A stretch of DNA of 64,000 nucleotides, taken from positions 4,030,001 through 4,094,000 of the forward strand of contig NZ_CP160453.1 of the NCBI RefSeq assembly GCF_040744945.1, given 5' to 3'. The position numbers were made by a program, and so were the translations under genes. This DNA comes from Saccharothrix sp. HUAS TT1 (GTDB taxonomy: Bacteria; Actinomycetota; Actinomycetes; Mycobacteriales; Pseudonocardiaceae). The notes below the pieces were generated by a model, which saw only the letters and a program-made list of their open reading frames with translations, ran no database searches and was not told the DNA's origin. Of the stretch, positions 45,039-53,374 are shown one piece after another (the first letter of the stretch is position 1; every line of letters begins with the position of its first letter).

Positions 45039-45758
45039 GTGTTGTCCGGGTACGGCGCGGTGCTGCGGCACGTCGAGTCGGAGCTGGCCGCGGGCAGGCT
45101 CGGGGTGGGGGAGCAGCTGCCCGCCGAGCGGAGGCTGGCCGAGGACCTGGGCGTCAGCCGGGCCACGGTGCGCGAGGCGATCCGGGTGCTGCAGGCGATG
45201 GGCGTGGTGCGCAGCGGCGTCGGCTCGGGACCGGACGCGGGCACCACCGTCATCGCGGACCCGGCGGGCGGCCTCGGCGCGGCCCTGCGGCTGCACCTGG
45301 CCACCCGGCGGCTGCCGATGGCCGACCTGGTCGGGACCAGGGTGATGGTCGAGAGCCACTCGGTGCGCGCCGCCGCCGCCACCCCCGACCACCCGGACCT
45401 GGCCCGCGCCGCCGACCTGCTGACCAGGATGGACGCGCCGGACCTGGACGCGGACGCGTTCCACCAGCTCGACGCCGACTTCCACGTCGCCCTCACCGCC
45501 GCCGCGGGCAACGCCGTCAACACCGCCATCATGGCCGCGCTGCGCGACGCGATCCACCGCACCGTGCTGGACGCCGTGCAGGAGTTGCCCGACTGGTCCC
45601 GGACCGCCGTCCGCCTGCGCCGCGAGCACCGCTCGATCCTGCGCGCCGTGCGGTCGGGCGACGGCGACCTGGCCGCCACCAGGGTCACCCGCCACGTCGA
45701 GGGCTTCCACCGCGAGTGGGCCCGGCACGCCGGCCGCGTCGGCGGCCCCGAGCGTTGA
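45039..45758 (+). CDS. FadR-subfamily GntR regulator of the lut operon (LldR/LutR-like)
   Basis: A 239-residue repressor. The N-terminal winged helix contains QLPAERRLAEDLGVSRATVR and EAIRVLQAMGVV. The C-terminal FCD domain has RVMVESHSVRAAAA, HQLDADFHVALTAAAGNAV and REHRSILRAVRSGD, supplying the metal/ligand His residues. GTG 45039 has GGGAGG at 45028-45033; TTG 45042 and GTG 45033 are alternatives. It is divergent from lutA with two matched operators between them, so lactate-responsive control of lutABC and of itself is very likely. Confidence 0.9.
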   Translation: MLSGYGAVLRHVESELAAGRLGVGEQLPAERRLAEDLGVSRATVREAIRVLQAMGVVRSGVGSGPDAGTTVIADPAGGLGAALRLHLATRRLPMADLVGTRVMVESHSVRAAAATPDHPDLARAADLLTRMDAPDLDADAFHQLDADFHVALTAAAGNAVNTAIMAALRDAIHRTVLDAVQELPDWSRTAVRLRREHRSILRAVRSGDGDLAATRVTRHVEGFHREWARHAGRVGGPER

Positions 45759-45765
45759 ACTCGGG

Positions 45766-45831
45766 GGTCGGGAACGTGGGACACGGTGGTCTTGAACGTG
45801 GGACACGGTGGTCGGGAACGTGGGACACGCG
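45766..45831 (+). repeat. three tandem 22-bp repeats
   Basis: Units at 45766-45787, 45788-45809 and 45810-45831 share the core GAACGTGGGACACG, with GGTCGG or GGTCTT before it. They fill the 75-bp gap between the convergent GntR and rhamnulokinase genes. There is no spacer variation, so this is not a CRISPR array. Confidence 0.85.
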
Positions 45832-45833
45832 GG

Positions 45834-47219
45834 TCAGGGGAGGTGGTGGCGGAGGGGTTCGGTGGTGGCCAGGCGGGAGCGGATGGCTTCCAGGGTGGGT
45901 GGTGCGGCGCCGTGGGCACGGGCCTGGACCAGGACGTTGCCCAGGGCGGTCGCCTCCGCCGGGCCCGCCGTGACGCGGCGGCCGGAGAGGGCGGCGGTGA
46001 GGCGGCACAGCAGGTCGTTGCGGGAGCCGCCGCCCACGACGTGGATCACGTCGACGTCGCGGCCGGTCAGGGCGACGGCCTGGTCGACGGTGCGGGCGTA
46101 GGCGACCGCCAGGGAGTCGAGGACGCACCGGGCGGTCTCGGCGGGCGTGCGCAGGGGACCGGTGGCGGCGGCCGCGATCCGGCGGGGCATGTCACCGGGC
46201 GGGATGAAGCCCGGGTCGTCCACGTCCACGGTCGGGCCGCCCGGCGGCAGGGCCCCGGCCTCGGCCAGGAGGTCGGCCAGGTCCCGGCCGGGCCACTCGC
46301 GCAGCGACTCCTGGAGCAGCCACAGGCCGCCGACGTTGCGCAGGAACCTGGTGCGGCCGTCCACGCCGCCCTCGTTGGTGAAGTTCAGCTCCCGCGCCCG
46401 CGCGGTCAGCACCGGGTCGGGCAGCTCCACCCCGACCAGCGACCACGTCCCGCTGGACACGTAGGCGAAGCGCGAGCCGTCGGCGGGCAGGGCGACCACG
46501 GCGGACGCGGTGTCGTGCGAGCCGACCGCCGTGACCGGCGTCGTGGTCGGCAGGCCGGTCGCCGCCGCCACCTCCGGCCGCAGCGGGCCGCGCACCTCGC
46601 CCGGTTCCTGCAGCGGCGGGAACGGCACGTCGGCGGCCAGGTCCGGCGACCACGTCCGCGTCCGCACGTCCAGCAGGCCGGTGGTCGAGGCGTTCGTGAC
46701 CTCGGTCCGCAGCTCGCCGGTCAGCCAGTACGCCAGCAGGTCCGGCAGCAGCACGACGTGCGCCGCCCTCTCCCACAGCGGTGACGAGCGCTCGGCCTCC
46801 AGCTGGTACAGCGTCGTGAAGGGCAGGTGCTGCAACCCGTTCACCGCGTACAGCGCCTCGGGGGAGACCCGGGAGTGCACGCGGTCGACGGCGCCCGCCG
46901 TGCGCCCGTCCCGGTAGGACACCGGCTCGGCGAGCAACCGACCGTCCTCGTCCAGCAGCCCGTAGTCCACCGCCCACGTGTCGACGCCGAGGGACGTCAC
47001 GGCCCCGAAGTCGCGGGCCAGCGCCCGCAGCCCCGTCAGCACCTCGCGGTACAGGGCGGTGAAGTCCCAGCGGAGGCGCCCGTCGCGCTCGACCACGCCG
47101 TTGGGGAACCGGTGCACCACGCGCAGGGTGGTCCGCTCGCCGGTCACCACCCCGGCCACCACCCGCCCGCCCGAGGCGCCGATGTCGACGGCTCCGAAAA
47201 CCCCGGTCACGGGCGACAT
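45834..47219 (-). CDS. rhaB: rhamnulokinase (FGGY family)
   Basis: A 461-residue carbohydrate kinase that phosphorylates L-rhamnulose. The N-terminal phosphate-1 motif is AVDIGASGGRVVAG, then GVDTWAVDYGLLD, SHDTASAVVALP, YVSSGTWSLVGVEL and the C-terminal adenosine motif HVVGGGSRNDLLCRLTA, all typical of RhaB rather than xylulose or glycerol kinases. ATG 47219 has GGAG at suitable spacing and was preferred to GTG 47231. No rhamnose isomerase, aldolase or transporter is adjacent. A LacI-type palindrome (47235-47248) lies directly upstream. Confidence 0.88.
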   Translation of the reverse strand: MSPVTGVFGAVDIGASGGRVVAGVVTGERTTLRVVHRFPNGVVERDGRLRWDFTALYREVLTGLRALARDFGAVTSLGVDTWAVDYGLLDEDGRLLAEPVSYRDGRTAGAVDRVHSRVSPEALYAVNGLQHLPFTTLYQLEAERSSPLWERAAHVVLLPDLLAYWLTGELRTEVTNASTTGLLDVRTRTWSPDLAADVPFPPLQEPGEVRGPLRPEVAAATGLPTTTPVTAVGSHDTASAVVALPADGSRFAYVSSGTWSLVGVELPDPVLTARARELNFTNEGGVDGRTRFLRNVGGLWLLQESLREWPGRDLADLLAEAGALPPGGPTVDVDDPGFIPPGDMPRRIAAAATGPLRTPAETARCVLDSLAVAYARTVDQAVALTGRDVDVIHVVGGGSRNDLLCRLTAALSGRRVTAGPAEATALGNVLVQARAHGAAPPTLEAIRSRLATTEPLRHHLP

Positions 47220-47234
47220 GGGCGGCTCCACGGC

Positions 47235-47248
47235 TTGAATCGTTTCAA
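47235..47248. promoter_or_regulatory. LacI-type operator upstream of rhaB
   Basis: TTGAATCGTTTCAA is a palindrome with a single mismatched pair, centred 22 bp before the rhaB start. It differs from the TGTTAGCGCTAACA family, so a different repressor is expected. Confidence 0.65.
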
Positions 47249-47288
47249 ACCAGCGCAGTCAACCGCCCCGGACGCCGACCTGTCAAGG

Positions 47289-47324
47289 ACGGGCGCCCGG
47301 TCCCCTGGAGGACCGGGCGCCCGT
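47289..47324 (-). terminator. terminator of the peroxidase-DoxX operon
   Basis: ACGGGCGCCCGGTCC and GGACCGGGCGCCCGT form a perfect 15-bp stem with a 6-bp loop, starting 10 bp beyond the DoxX-gene stop. Confidence 0.85.
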
Positions 47325-47334
47325 GCCGCACCGG

Positions 47335-47775
47335 CTAACCCGCCCGCCGCGCCCCGGCCCGGGCGAGCAGCACCAGCGCGGCGCAGATGAGCACCGCGTT
47401 CTTCAGCACGAACTCGCCGTTCGTGGTCAGCAGCAGGGGGTTGCCCCCGGTCATCACGAGGGCGGGCGCCTGGACGAAGACCAGGAACGTCCCCGCCAGG
47501 TGTGCCGCCACGACGGCCAACGCCAACCGCGGCAGCCGGCCGAGCAGCAGCACCACCCCGAGCACGACCTCGAACCAACCCAGCGCGGGCACCAGGAACC
47601 CCTGGTCGACCCACGGCACGGCCGCGCCGACGAGGTCCGCGACCGGCGACGAGCCGGTCACCTTCAGCAGCCCGAACCAGACGAACACGACGCCGATCGA
47701 GATCCGCAGGCCGGGGACGGCCCAGCGCTCGACCCGGCGCCACGAGCCGGTCCGCTCCTCCGAGCGGGTCGGCAC
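47335..47775 (-). CDS. DoxX-like membrane protein
   Basis: A 146-residue membrane protein with four helices (RISIGVVFVWFGLLKVTG, ALGWFEVVLGVVLLLGRL, LALAVVAAHLAGTFLVFV, NAVLICAALVLLAR). FVWFGLLK and the LGxxE-type helix 2 are typical of the DoxX/DoxD superfamily. It starts 1 bp after the stop of the haem peroxidase gene and shares its terminator, so the pair forms one operon. A role in handling oxidants or quinol electrons next to a peroxidase is plausible but inferred. Confidence 0.8.
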   Translation of the reverse strand: MPTRSEERTGSWRRVERWAVPGLRISIGVVFVWFGLLKVTGSSPVADLVGAAVPWVDQGFLVPALGWFEVVLGVVLLLGRLPRLALAVVAAHLAGTFLVFVQAPALVMTGGNPLLLTTNGEFVLKNAVLICAALVLLARAGARRAG

Positions 47776-47776
47776 G

Positions 47777-49441
47777 TCAGTCGCCCAGCGGGTTCAGCAG
47801 GTCCGCCTTGCCCTCGAACGCGAACAGCAGCAGGTCCGTCATCCGGAACGTCCGCTCGTCCGGTCCGAAGGCCGGTCGCCACGACGGCTCGCGCACGATC
47901 GACGTGCGGCTGCCCTCGATGGCGCGGTGGAACACCTCGGCCACGATCCGGCCGCCCACCGGACCGAGCCGGCCGCCGTTGAACTCCGCCTCCCGCAGCG
48001 CGTAGAGCCACAGCGGGGTCGCGGCGGTCACCTCGGCCCGCTGCGCCTCGGTCAGCGACTCCAGGCTCGCGCCGCCGTTGCCCAGCAGCACCTGCTCGTC
48101 GGTCAGCGGCTCCACCCCGAACACGCGCGCCATCTGCTGCCCGCTCGCCAACCGGACCATGTCGGCCCGCGCCAGGTTGCGGAACGCGAGGTTGCGCTGG
48201 ATCTCCGGGAACGCGCTGCCACGCCCGCCGAACGTGCCCGCGGGCAGCTGGGTCAGCGGGTTCACCAGCAGGCTGTCCACCCGCTTGGTCACGTTGCCGC
48301 CGGCCGCGGTCGGCGGCACCAGGTCCGGCCGGTCGGCCTCGGTGAAGTCGTACAGCCGGCGGAAGTCGGCGATCCAGTTGGTGGGCAGCGTGTCGAGCGT
48401 GCCCGAGTTCGGGTCGTCCAGGTCCGGCAACTGGGCGCCCGGGTCGAAGTTGCCCGCGGTGCCGGTGAAGACGAACAGCAGGAACAGCGTGGCGACGCCG
48501 CCCGGCCCGTCCGAGCTGAACACCCGGTTCCACTGGTACGCGCCCCGGATCATGCTGTGCCCCAACCGGTACGCGGCCACCGAGAACTCCAGCGGCATGG
48601 TCGGCCGCAAGCCGTGGGGCGACCTGCCCCGGCCGGGCGCCTCGAAGAACCTCCGCCCGTTGGCGAACACGTCGTCCACGATCGCCGGGTCCGCGATCCG
48701 CGGCAGGAAGTCGGTGCGCAGCATCCACTGGTAGTGGCGCACCACCTCCTCGCGGGCTGCGGTGAACAGCCGCCGCCCGGTCAGGCCGCGCAGCGCCAGC
48801 TCGTCCACGACCCGGTTGTGGAACCGGATGAACGCCAGGTGCGTCTGCGCGACGACCAGGTTCTCGTCGTTGCGGGAGTCCGGGATCAGGGGACGGCGCC
48901 GGTCGGCGCCCGTCGTGCCGGACGCCCCGAACCGCGGCAGGTCGAACCCCTCCAGCGCGACGTTCACCCGCTCGTCCGGGAACGGCACCGGTGACGTCGT
49001 GCCGACCTTGAGCTTCACGCCGTCGGCGGCGTAGAAGACGCGGTCGTTGCGGTCACCGGGACCGCGCCCGTACACCGAGTCGAGGTCGAGCGCGGGCGAG
49101 CGGCCCTGCACCAGCTCGTCCAGGGTGACGTCCTCGCCGAGCTGCGAATCGGTGCGGTCCATGGTCAGGTCGTGGTCGACGAACTGGCCGAGGTAGGTGA
49201 AACCCGCCGGGATCGGCGGGTCCGCCGAGTCGAGCTGCGGCACGTCGGCCGTCATCGCGGCGGCCAGCGCGACCATGGTCCCCTCGGTCGACGGGGTCCC
49301 CTCCGGGCCCAGCCGGGAGAAGCGGAACCGGCGCAGCTCCTCCACCGTCAGCGGTTGACGGGTCGTCGCCACCCCGTCGCGGTCCAACTCCAGAACTCCT
49401 TCGCCCACCACGAAGAAGCTGTTCGTGCCGTGCTGCTTCAT
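47777..49441 (-). CDS. animal-type haem peroxidase family protein
   Basis: A 554-residue protein of the peroxidase-cyclooxygenase superfamily (bacterial peroxicin-like). The distal-His helix is TYLGQFVDHDLTMD (H90). The calcium/substrate region contains SPALDLDSVYGRG and SRNDENLVVAQTHLAFIRFH. The proximal-His segment is AAYRLGHSMIRGAYQWN. LPTNWIADFRRLYDF and the C-terminal FNGGRLGPVGGRIVAEVFHR complete the pattern. There is no signal peptide. ATG 49441 was chosen; GTG 49492 would add 17 residues. It is the first gene of an operon with the DoxX-like protein. The substrate is unknown. Confidence 0.88.
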   Translation of the reverse strand: MKQHGTNSFFVVGEGVLELDRDGVATTRQPLTVEELRRFRFSRLGPEGTPSTEGTMVALAAAMTADVPQLDSADPPIPAGFTYLGQFVDHDLTMDRTDSQLGEDVTLDELVQGRSPALDLDSVYGRGPGDRNDRVFYAADGVKLKVGTTSPVPFPDERVNVALEGFDLPRFGASGTTGADRRRPLIPDSRNDENLVVAQTHLAFIRFHNRVVDELALRGLTGRRLFTAAREEVVRHYQWMLRTDFLPRIADPAIVDDVFANGRRFFEAPGRGRSPHGLRPTMPLEFSVAAYRLGHSMIRGAYQWNRVFSSDGPGGVATLFLLFVFTGTAGNFDPGAQLPDLDDPNSGTLDTLPTNWIADFRRLYDFTEADRPDLVPPTAAGGNVTKRVDSLLVNPLTQLPAGTFGGRGSAFPEIQRNLAFRNLARADMVRLASGQQMARVFGVEPLTDEQVLLGNGGASLESLTEAQRAEVTAATPLWLYALREAEFNGGRLGPVGGRIVAEVFHRAIEGSRTSIVREPSWRPAFGPDERTFRMTDLLLFAFEGKADLLNPLGD

Positions 49442-49678
49442 TGACCCCCCAAGGTCTCCGAATCCCGGGATCACCGGGTCGGGCGAACGCACCCCCTGTG
49501 GTCGCCCTCTACTACACAGGTACCAGGGTTTGTCGATCAGATACCCGGCCCATCGCGTTGGGCCGGTTGATCCAGTCGCCCTCGCCGGGAATCCCGCCGG
49601 TAGTGGCGTTGCGTGATCGGAGAAAATTCTTGTCGCTTGATCGGCGCAACCGGGGGGTGTCGGGGTGACGCTCCGGCG

Positions 49679-50527
49679 CTACTGCCGGGTGGACGCGTTG
49701 CGCGTGGTGGACGGGCTGAGGCGGTTCATCACCTTCAGGTACGAGGTGGGGAACAGGCGGGCCAGGACGTCCGGCGCGACGGCGGTCCACGCGATCAGCA
49801 CCCGGCCCTTGCGCTTGGCCACGCCCGCGAGGATCCGCTCGGCCGCCTTGTCCGCCGGGTAGGTGAGGAGCTTGGCGAAGCTCTCCTTGCCCTGCGCCGC
49901 CTCGGCTTCGCTCACCCCCGACGCGACCCGGGCGGTCTCCGCGATCCTGGTCCGGATGCCGCCGGGGTGCACGCAGGTCACGCCGACGCCCCGGTCGGCC
50001 AGCTCGTGCCGCAGCGCCTCGGTGAACCCGCGCAGCGCGAACTTGCTGGCCGAGTAGGCGGTCTGGCCGGGCGGCGCGATCAGGCCGAACAGGCTCGACA
50101 CGTTCACCACGTGGCTGCCCGGCGACGCCAGCAGCGTCGGCAGCAGCAACCGGGTCAGCGCGACCGGCGCCCGGAAGTTGATGTCCACCACCCAGTCGAA
50201 CTCGTCCGCCCGCACCTGGTCGAACGTGCCGCCCAGGGCCACGCCGGCGTTGTTCACCAACAGGGTGATCCGGGGGTTGCCGGCCAGCACGCGCGCCACG
50301 AGGTCGTCCAGCCCGGCGACGTCGGCCAGGTCGGCCACCACCTGCTCGACCCGCACGCCGCGGATCTTCGCGGCCACCGCCGCCAGCCGTTCGGCGTCCC
50401 GGTCGACCAGCACCAGGTGGCTGCCGCGCCGGGCCAGCCCGTATGCCAGGTGCTCGCCCATGCCACTGGCGGCGCCGGTGACCACGGCCGTGCCGCCTGC
50501 GAACCGGTAGGGCGGGAGCGGGGACAT
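49679..50527 (-). CDS. short-chain dehydrogenase/reductase of a mymA-like group
   Basis: A 282-residue classical SDR. The cofactor motif is VVTGAASGMGEHLAYGLARR with LVDRDAERL after it, then LLVNNAGVALGG. The catalytic Ser lies in HVVNVSSLFGL and YSASK is present. A C-terminal extension (RLFPTSYLKVMNRLSP) matches mycobacterial Rv3085-type SDRs as I recall. AGGAGG precedes ATG 50527. It lies downstream of the AraC gene on the same strand, but has its own upstream element that repeats the AraC-flavin monooxygenase promoter, so all three appear co-regulated. NAD(P) preference and substrate are unknown. Confidence 0.88.
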   Translation of the reverse strand: MSPLPPYRFAGGTAVVTGAASGMGEHLAYGLARRGSHLVLVDRDAERLAAVAAKIRGVRVEQVVADLADVAGLDDLVARVLAGNPRITLLVNNAGVALGGTFDQVRADEFDWVVDINFRAPVALTRLLLPTLLASPGSHVVNVSSLFGLIAPPGQTAYSASKFALRGFTEALRHELADRGVGVTCVHPGGIRTRIAETARVASGVSEAEAAQGKESFAKLLTYPADKAAERILAGVAKRKGRVLIAWTAVAPDVLARLFPTSYLKVMNRLSPSTTRNASTRQ

Positions 50528-50576
50528 GCGGCCTCCTGGGGACGTCGGTGGCACCCAGTCTGGCCCTGACCCACCG

Positions 50577-50611
50577 GCGGGGCTTGACTTGACGCGACAG
50601 GGATTTGACCC
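50577..50611 (-). promoter_or_regulatory. AraC-type regulatory element before the SDR gene
   Basis: On the minus strand this 35-bp stretch begins GGGTCAAATCCCTGTCG and ends GTCAAGCCCCGC. It matches 27 of 35 positions in the plus-strand element at 51648. Within it GTCAA recurs with a 21-bp period, the usual direct-repeat spacing for AraC-family binding. Confidence 0.7.
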
Positions 50612-50640
50612 GTGACGACAGCGCGGCCGGGGGCGGGGAG

Positions 50641-51639
50641 TCAGGCGCCGCGTCGGACGGCGGTCGGCGTGCTGCCCCACCACCGGCGGCAGCAGCGGCT
50701 CAGGGCGGACTGCTCGGACAGGCCCAGCATCCCGGCCACCTGGCTCATCGGCACGTTGGTCGTGGTCAGGTACCGCTTCGCGGCCTCGCGCCGCACCTCG
50801 TCCAGCACGGCCGCGAACGTGGTGCCCTCGGCGGCCAGCCGGCGCTGCACGGTGCGCGGGTGCAGGTCGACCAGCCGGGCCACCGCGCCGATCTCCGGCG
50901 CGACCGTGCCCAGCGACCGGGTCAGCACGCCGCGCACCCGCGCGGTCAGGCTCGCGCCGCCCGGGTCCTGCTCGGCCAGGAACGCCAGCGCCAGCCGCCA
51001 CACCCGCTCGTCGCCGCGCGCCAGCGGCCGGCGCAGCAGGGCGCGCGGCAACCGCAGCAGTGGCGCGGGCTGTCCGGTGTGGACGGTCACCCCGAAGAAC
51101 TCCTCGTACACCGCGACCGGGATCGTCGGCGTGTGCGGCAGCTCGACGCTGCGCAACCCGTACGGGCGACCCAGCAGGTACGTGATCGACCGGTGCAGGA
51201 AGCCGAGGCCGAGGTCGATCGCCTGCGCGCCGACCGGCGCGTCCGGCGGCACGCCGTAGTGCAGCGCGACCAGGTCCGGCGCGCCGTGCGGGTCGTCCAC
51301 CAGCGCCAGGCTCACCGACCGGGCGTGCAGGAACAGGTACCGCGACGTGCTCTCCAGCGCGTCGGCCACGGTCGGCGAGTTCCGGATGGCCGGCGCGAGC
51401 GGTCCGAGCATGCCGAAGTCCTGCCTGGCCGCCACCCGCAGGCCGAGGTCCGGGCAGTCGAGCCCGGCGGCGGCCAGCTCCAGCACGGCCGCCACCGCCC
51501 GGTCCGGCACCAGCAGGTCGTCCGCGTCGAGCGCGGCCACCGGCAGGCCCGCCGCACGGGCGTAGTCCTCGGCCCGGCCGCCCAGCTCCGCCACGGTCGC
51601 CCGGAACCCGCGCAACCCCGCCGACCGGACTACCGACAT
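50641..51639 (-). CDS. AraC-family regulator, VirS/OruR-like
   Basis: A 332-residue regulator. The N-terminal two-thirds is the Arabinose_bd/OruR-type sensor (YARAAGLPVAALDADDLLVP, PDLGLRVAARQDFGMLGPLA). The C-terminal AraC DNA-binding domain carries LVDLHPRTVQRRLAAEGTTF and VAGMLGLSEQSALSRCCRRW. Mycobacterial VirS has this architecture and is divergent from mymA, exactly as this gene is divergent from an EthA/MymA-like monooxygenase across 69 bp. ATG 51639 lies at the edge of the regulatory element. Activation by a fatty-acid or ketone-like ligand is inference. Confidence 0.87.
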   Translation of the reverse strand: MSVVRSAGLRGFRATVAELGGRAEDYARAAGLPVAALDADDLLVPDRAVAAVLELAAAGLDCPDLGLRVAARQDFGMLGPLAPAIRNSPTVADALESTSRYLFLHARSVSLALVDDPHGAPDLVALHYGVPPDAPVGAQAIDLGLGFLHRSITYLLGRPYGLRSVELPHTPTIPVAVYEEFFGVTVHTGQPAPLLRLPRALLRRPLARGDERVWRLALAFLAEQDPGGASLTARVRGVLTRSLGTVAPEIGAVARLVDLHPRTVQRRLAAEGTTFAAVLDEVRREAAKRYLTTTNVPMSQVAGMLGLSEQSALSRCCRRWWGSTPTAVRRGA

Positions 51640-51647
51640 GTCGTACA

Positions 51648-51682
51648 GGGTCAAATACTTGTCGTCCCCGGTCAAGGCCCGC
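51648..51682 (+). promoter_or_regulatory. AraC-type regulatory element in the AraC/monooxygenase promoter
   Basis: GGGTCAAATACTTGTCG followed by GGTCAAGGCCCGC, with GGTCAA repeated 21 bp apart. It is the same element as at 50577-50611, here between divergent genes. Confidence 0.7.
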
Positions 51683-51708
51683 GCCGGGCGCTCCAGCACA
51701 CTGGGGCC

Positions 51709-53208
51709 ATGACCAGTCCCGAGCACGTCGACGTCGTGATCGTGGGCGCCGGGCTGTCCGGCGTCGGCGCGGCCTACCGGCTGCTCACCGAGTGCCCCGG
51801 CAAGTCCGTCGCGATCCTCGAAGCCCGTGACGCGATGGGCGGCACGTGGGACCTCTTCCGCTACCCGGGCATCCGGTCCGACTCGGACATGTTCACCCTC
51901 GGCTACCCGTTCAAGCCGTGGCGCGAGGCGAAGTCGATCGCCGACGGCCCGACGATCCTGAACTACATCCGGGCCACCGCCGCGGAGTTCGGCATCGACC
52001 GGCTGGTCCGCTACCGGACCAAGGTGCTCGCCGCCGACTTCTCCACCGCGACGGCGCGCTGGACGTTGACGACCAGCCGCCGGGACGAGGACGGCGCGGT
52101 CACCGAGAGCACGATGACCTGCGACTTCCTCTACTCGTGCGCGGGTTACTACGACTACGGCCAGGGCCACGACCCGGTGTTCCCGGGCATCGGGTCGTTC
52201 CGCGGCGACGTCGTGCGGCCGCAGTTCTGGCCGGCCGACCTGGACCACGCGGGCAAGCGGGTGGTGGTGATCGGCAGCGGCGCGACCGCGGTGACGATCG
52301 TGCCGACCATGGCCCGGACCGCCGCGCACGTCACCATGCTCCAGCGCTCGCCGACGTGGGTCGGCGTGGTGCCCGGCCGGGACAAGCTCGCCGACAAGGT
52401 CCGCGAGCTGCTGCCCGCCGCCGCCGCGCACCGGCTGATCCGGACCAAGAACATCCTGTTCGGCCTGGCGTTCTACCAGTTCTGCCGGCGTTGGCCCAAG
52501 GCGGCGCGCAAGGTGCTCACCGGGCTGTCGACCAAGGCGCTCAAGGACGAGGCCGTGGTCCGCGAGCACTTCACGCCCACCTACGACCCGTGGGACCAGC
52601 GGCTGTGCGCGATCCCGGACGCCGACCTCTTCCAGGCGATCAGGGCCGGGCGCGCGTCGGTCGTCACCGACCACGTCGACTCGTTCACGCCCGGCGGCGT
52701 GCGGCTGAAGTCGGGTCGCGAGCTGGCGGCGGACGTCGTGGTGACGGCCACCGGCCTGCGGCTGCTGGCGTTCGGCGGCATCGAGCCGAGCGTGGACGGG
52801 CGGCGGGTGGAGCTGTCCGAGCAGTTCATCTGGCGCGGCGCGATGATCACCGGGCTGCCCAACTTCGCGGTGTGCGTCGGGTACACGAACGCGTCGTGGA
52901 CGTTGCGGGCCGACCTGACCTCACGGCTGGTGTGCCGGGTGCTCGGCCACATGGACCGGCGCGGTCACGCGTCCGTCGTGCCGGTGCCGGACCGCGAGCT
53001 GGCCCGCCGACCGCTGCTCGACCTCGCGTCCGGCTACATCCAGCGGGCGATCGACGCGTTCCCGCGCCAGGGCGACCGCGGCCCGTGGCGGGTGCGGCAG
53101 AACTACGTGCTCGACGCGGTGTCCACGCTGCGCGGCGACCTGAGCCGCCACCTCGTGGGCACACCCCGCGCGACCCGACAGCCCACCCCGGCAGGCCGGG
53201 ACCGGTAG
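51709..53208 (+). CDS. EthA/MymA-like flavin monooxygenase (Baeyer-Villiger type)
   Basis: A 499-residue FAD/NADPH enzyme. FAD motif VIVGAGLSGVGAAYRLL (GAGLSG 13-18), GGTWDLFRYPGIRSDSDMFT, NADPH motif VVVIGSGATAVTIVP, and YDPWDQRLCAIPDADLFQAI are as in EthA and MymA. The Baeyer-Villiger fingerprint FxGxxxHxxxWP reads FRGDVVRPQFWP (164-175), so the normally invariant His is R170. It may act on ketones or sulfur compounds, or may have altered activity. It is divergent from the VirS-like AraC gene and probably controlled by it. The 166 bp after the stop show nothing clear. Confidence 0.88.
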   Translation: MTSPEHVDVVIVGAGLSGVGAAYRLLTECPGKSVAILEARDAMGGTWDLFRYPGIRSDSDMFTLGYPFKPWREAKSIADGPTILNYIRATAAEFGIDRLVRYRTKVLAADFSTATARWTLTTSRRDEDGAVTESTMTCDFLYSCAGYYDYGQGHDPVFPGIGSFRGDVVRPQFWPADLDHAGKRVVVIGSGATAVTIVPTMARTAAHVTMLQRSPTWVGVVPGRDKLADKVRELLPAAAAHRLIRTKNILFGLAFYQFCRRWPKAARKVLTGLSTKALKDEAVVREHFTPTYDPWDQRLCAIPDADLFQAIRAGRASVVTDHVDSFTPGGVRLKSGRELAADVVVTATGLRLLAFGGIEPSVDGRRVELSEQFIWRGAMITGLPNFAVCVGYTNASWTLRADLTSRLVCRVLGHMDRRGHASVVPVPDRELARRPLLDLASGYIQRAIDAFPRQGDRGPWRVRQNYVLDAVSTLRGDLSRHLVGTPRATRQPTPAGRDR

Positions 53209-53374
53209 CGCGGTCGTGAGGAGGGGCCGGAAACGGGGAAGGCCGGACCTGGAACGGAGGCTGTGTGATCAACCTTCCGACCGGCCCGGCCCGGACCGGC
53301 CCCCAGGGACGACGGTCCTACCGTGCGAGCACGCGTGCTGACGGTTCCCGACCGGTTACCCGATCGCGGGTTCC

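Noticed and set aside
45766..45831. CRISPR array
   Set aside because: The units are directly adjacent with no variable spacers, only three copies, and no cas gene is present.
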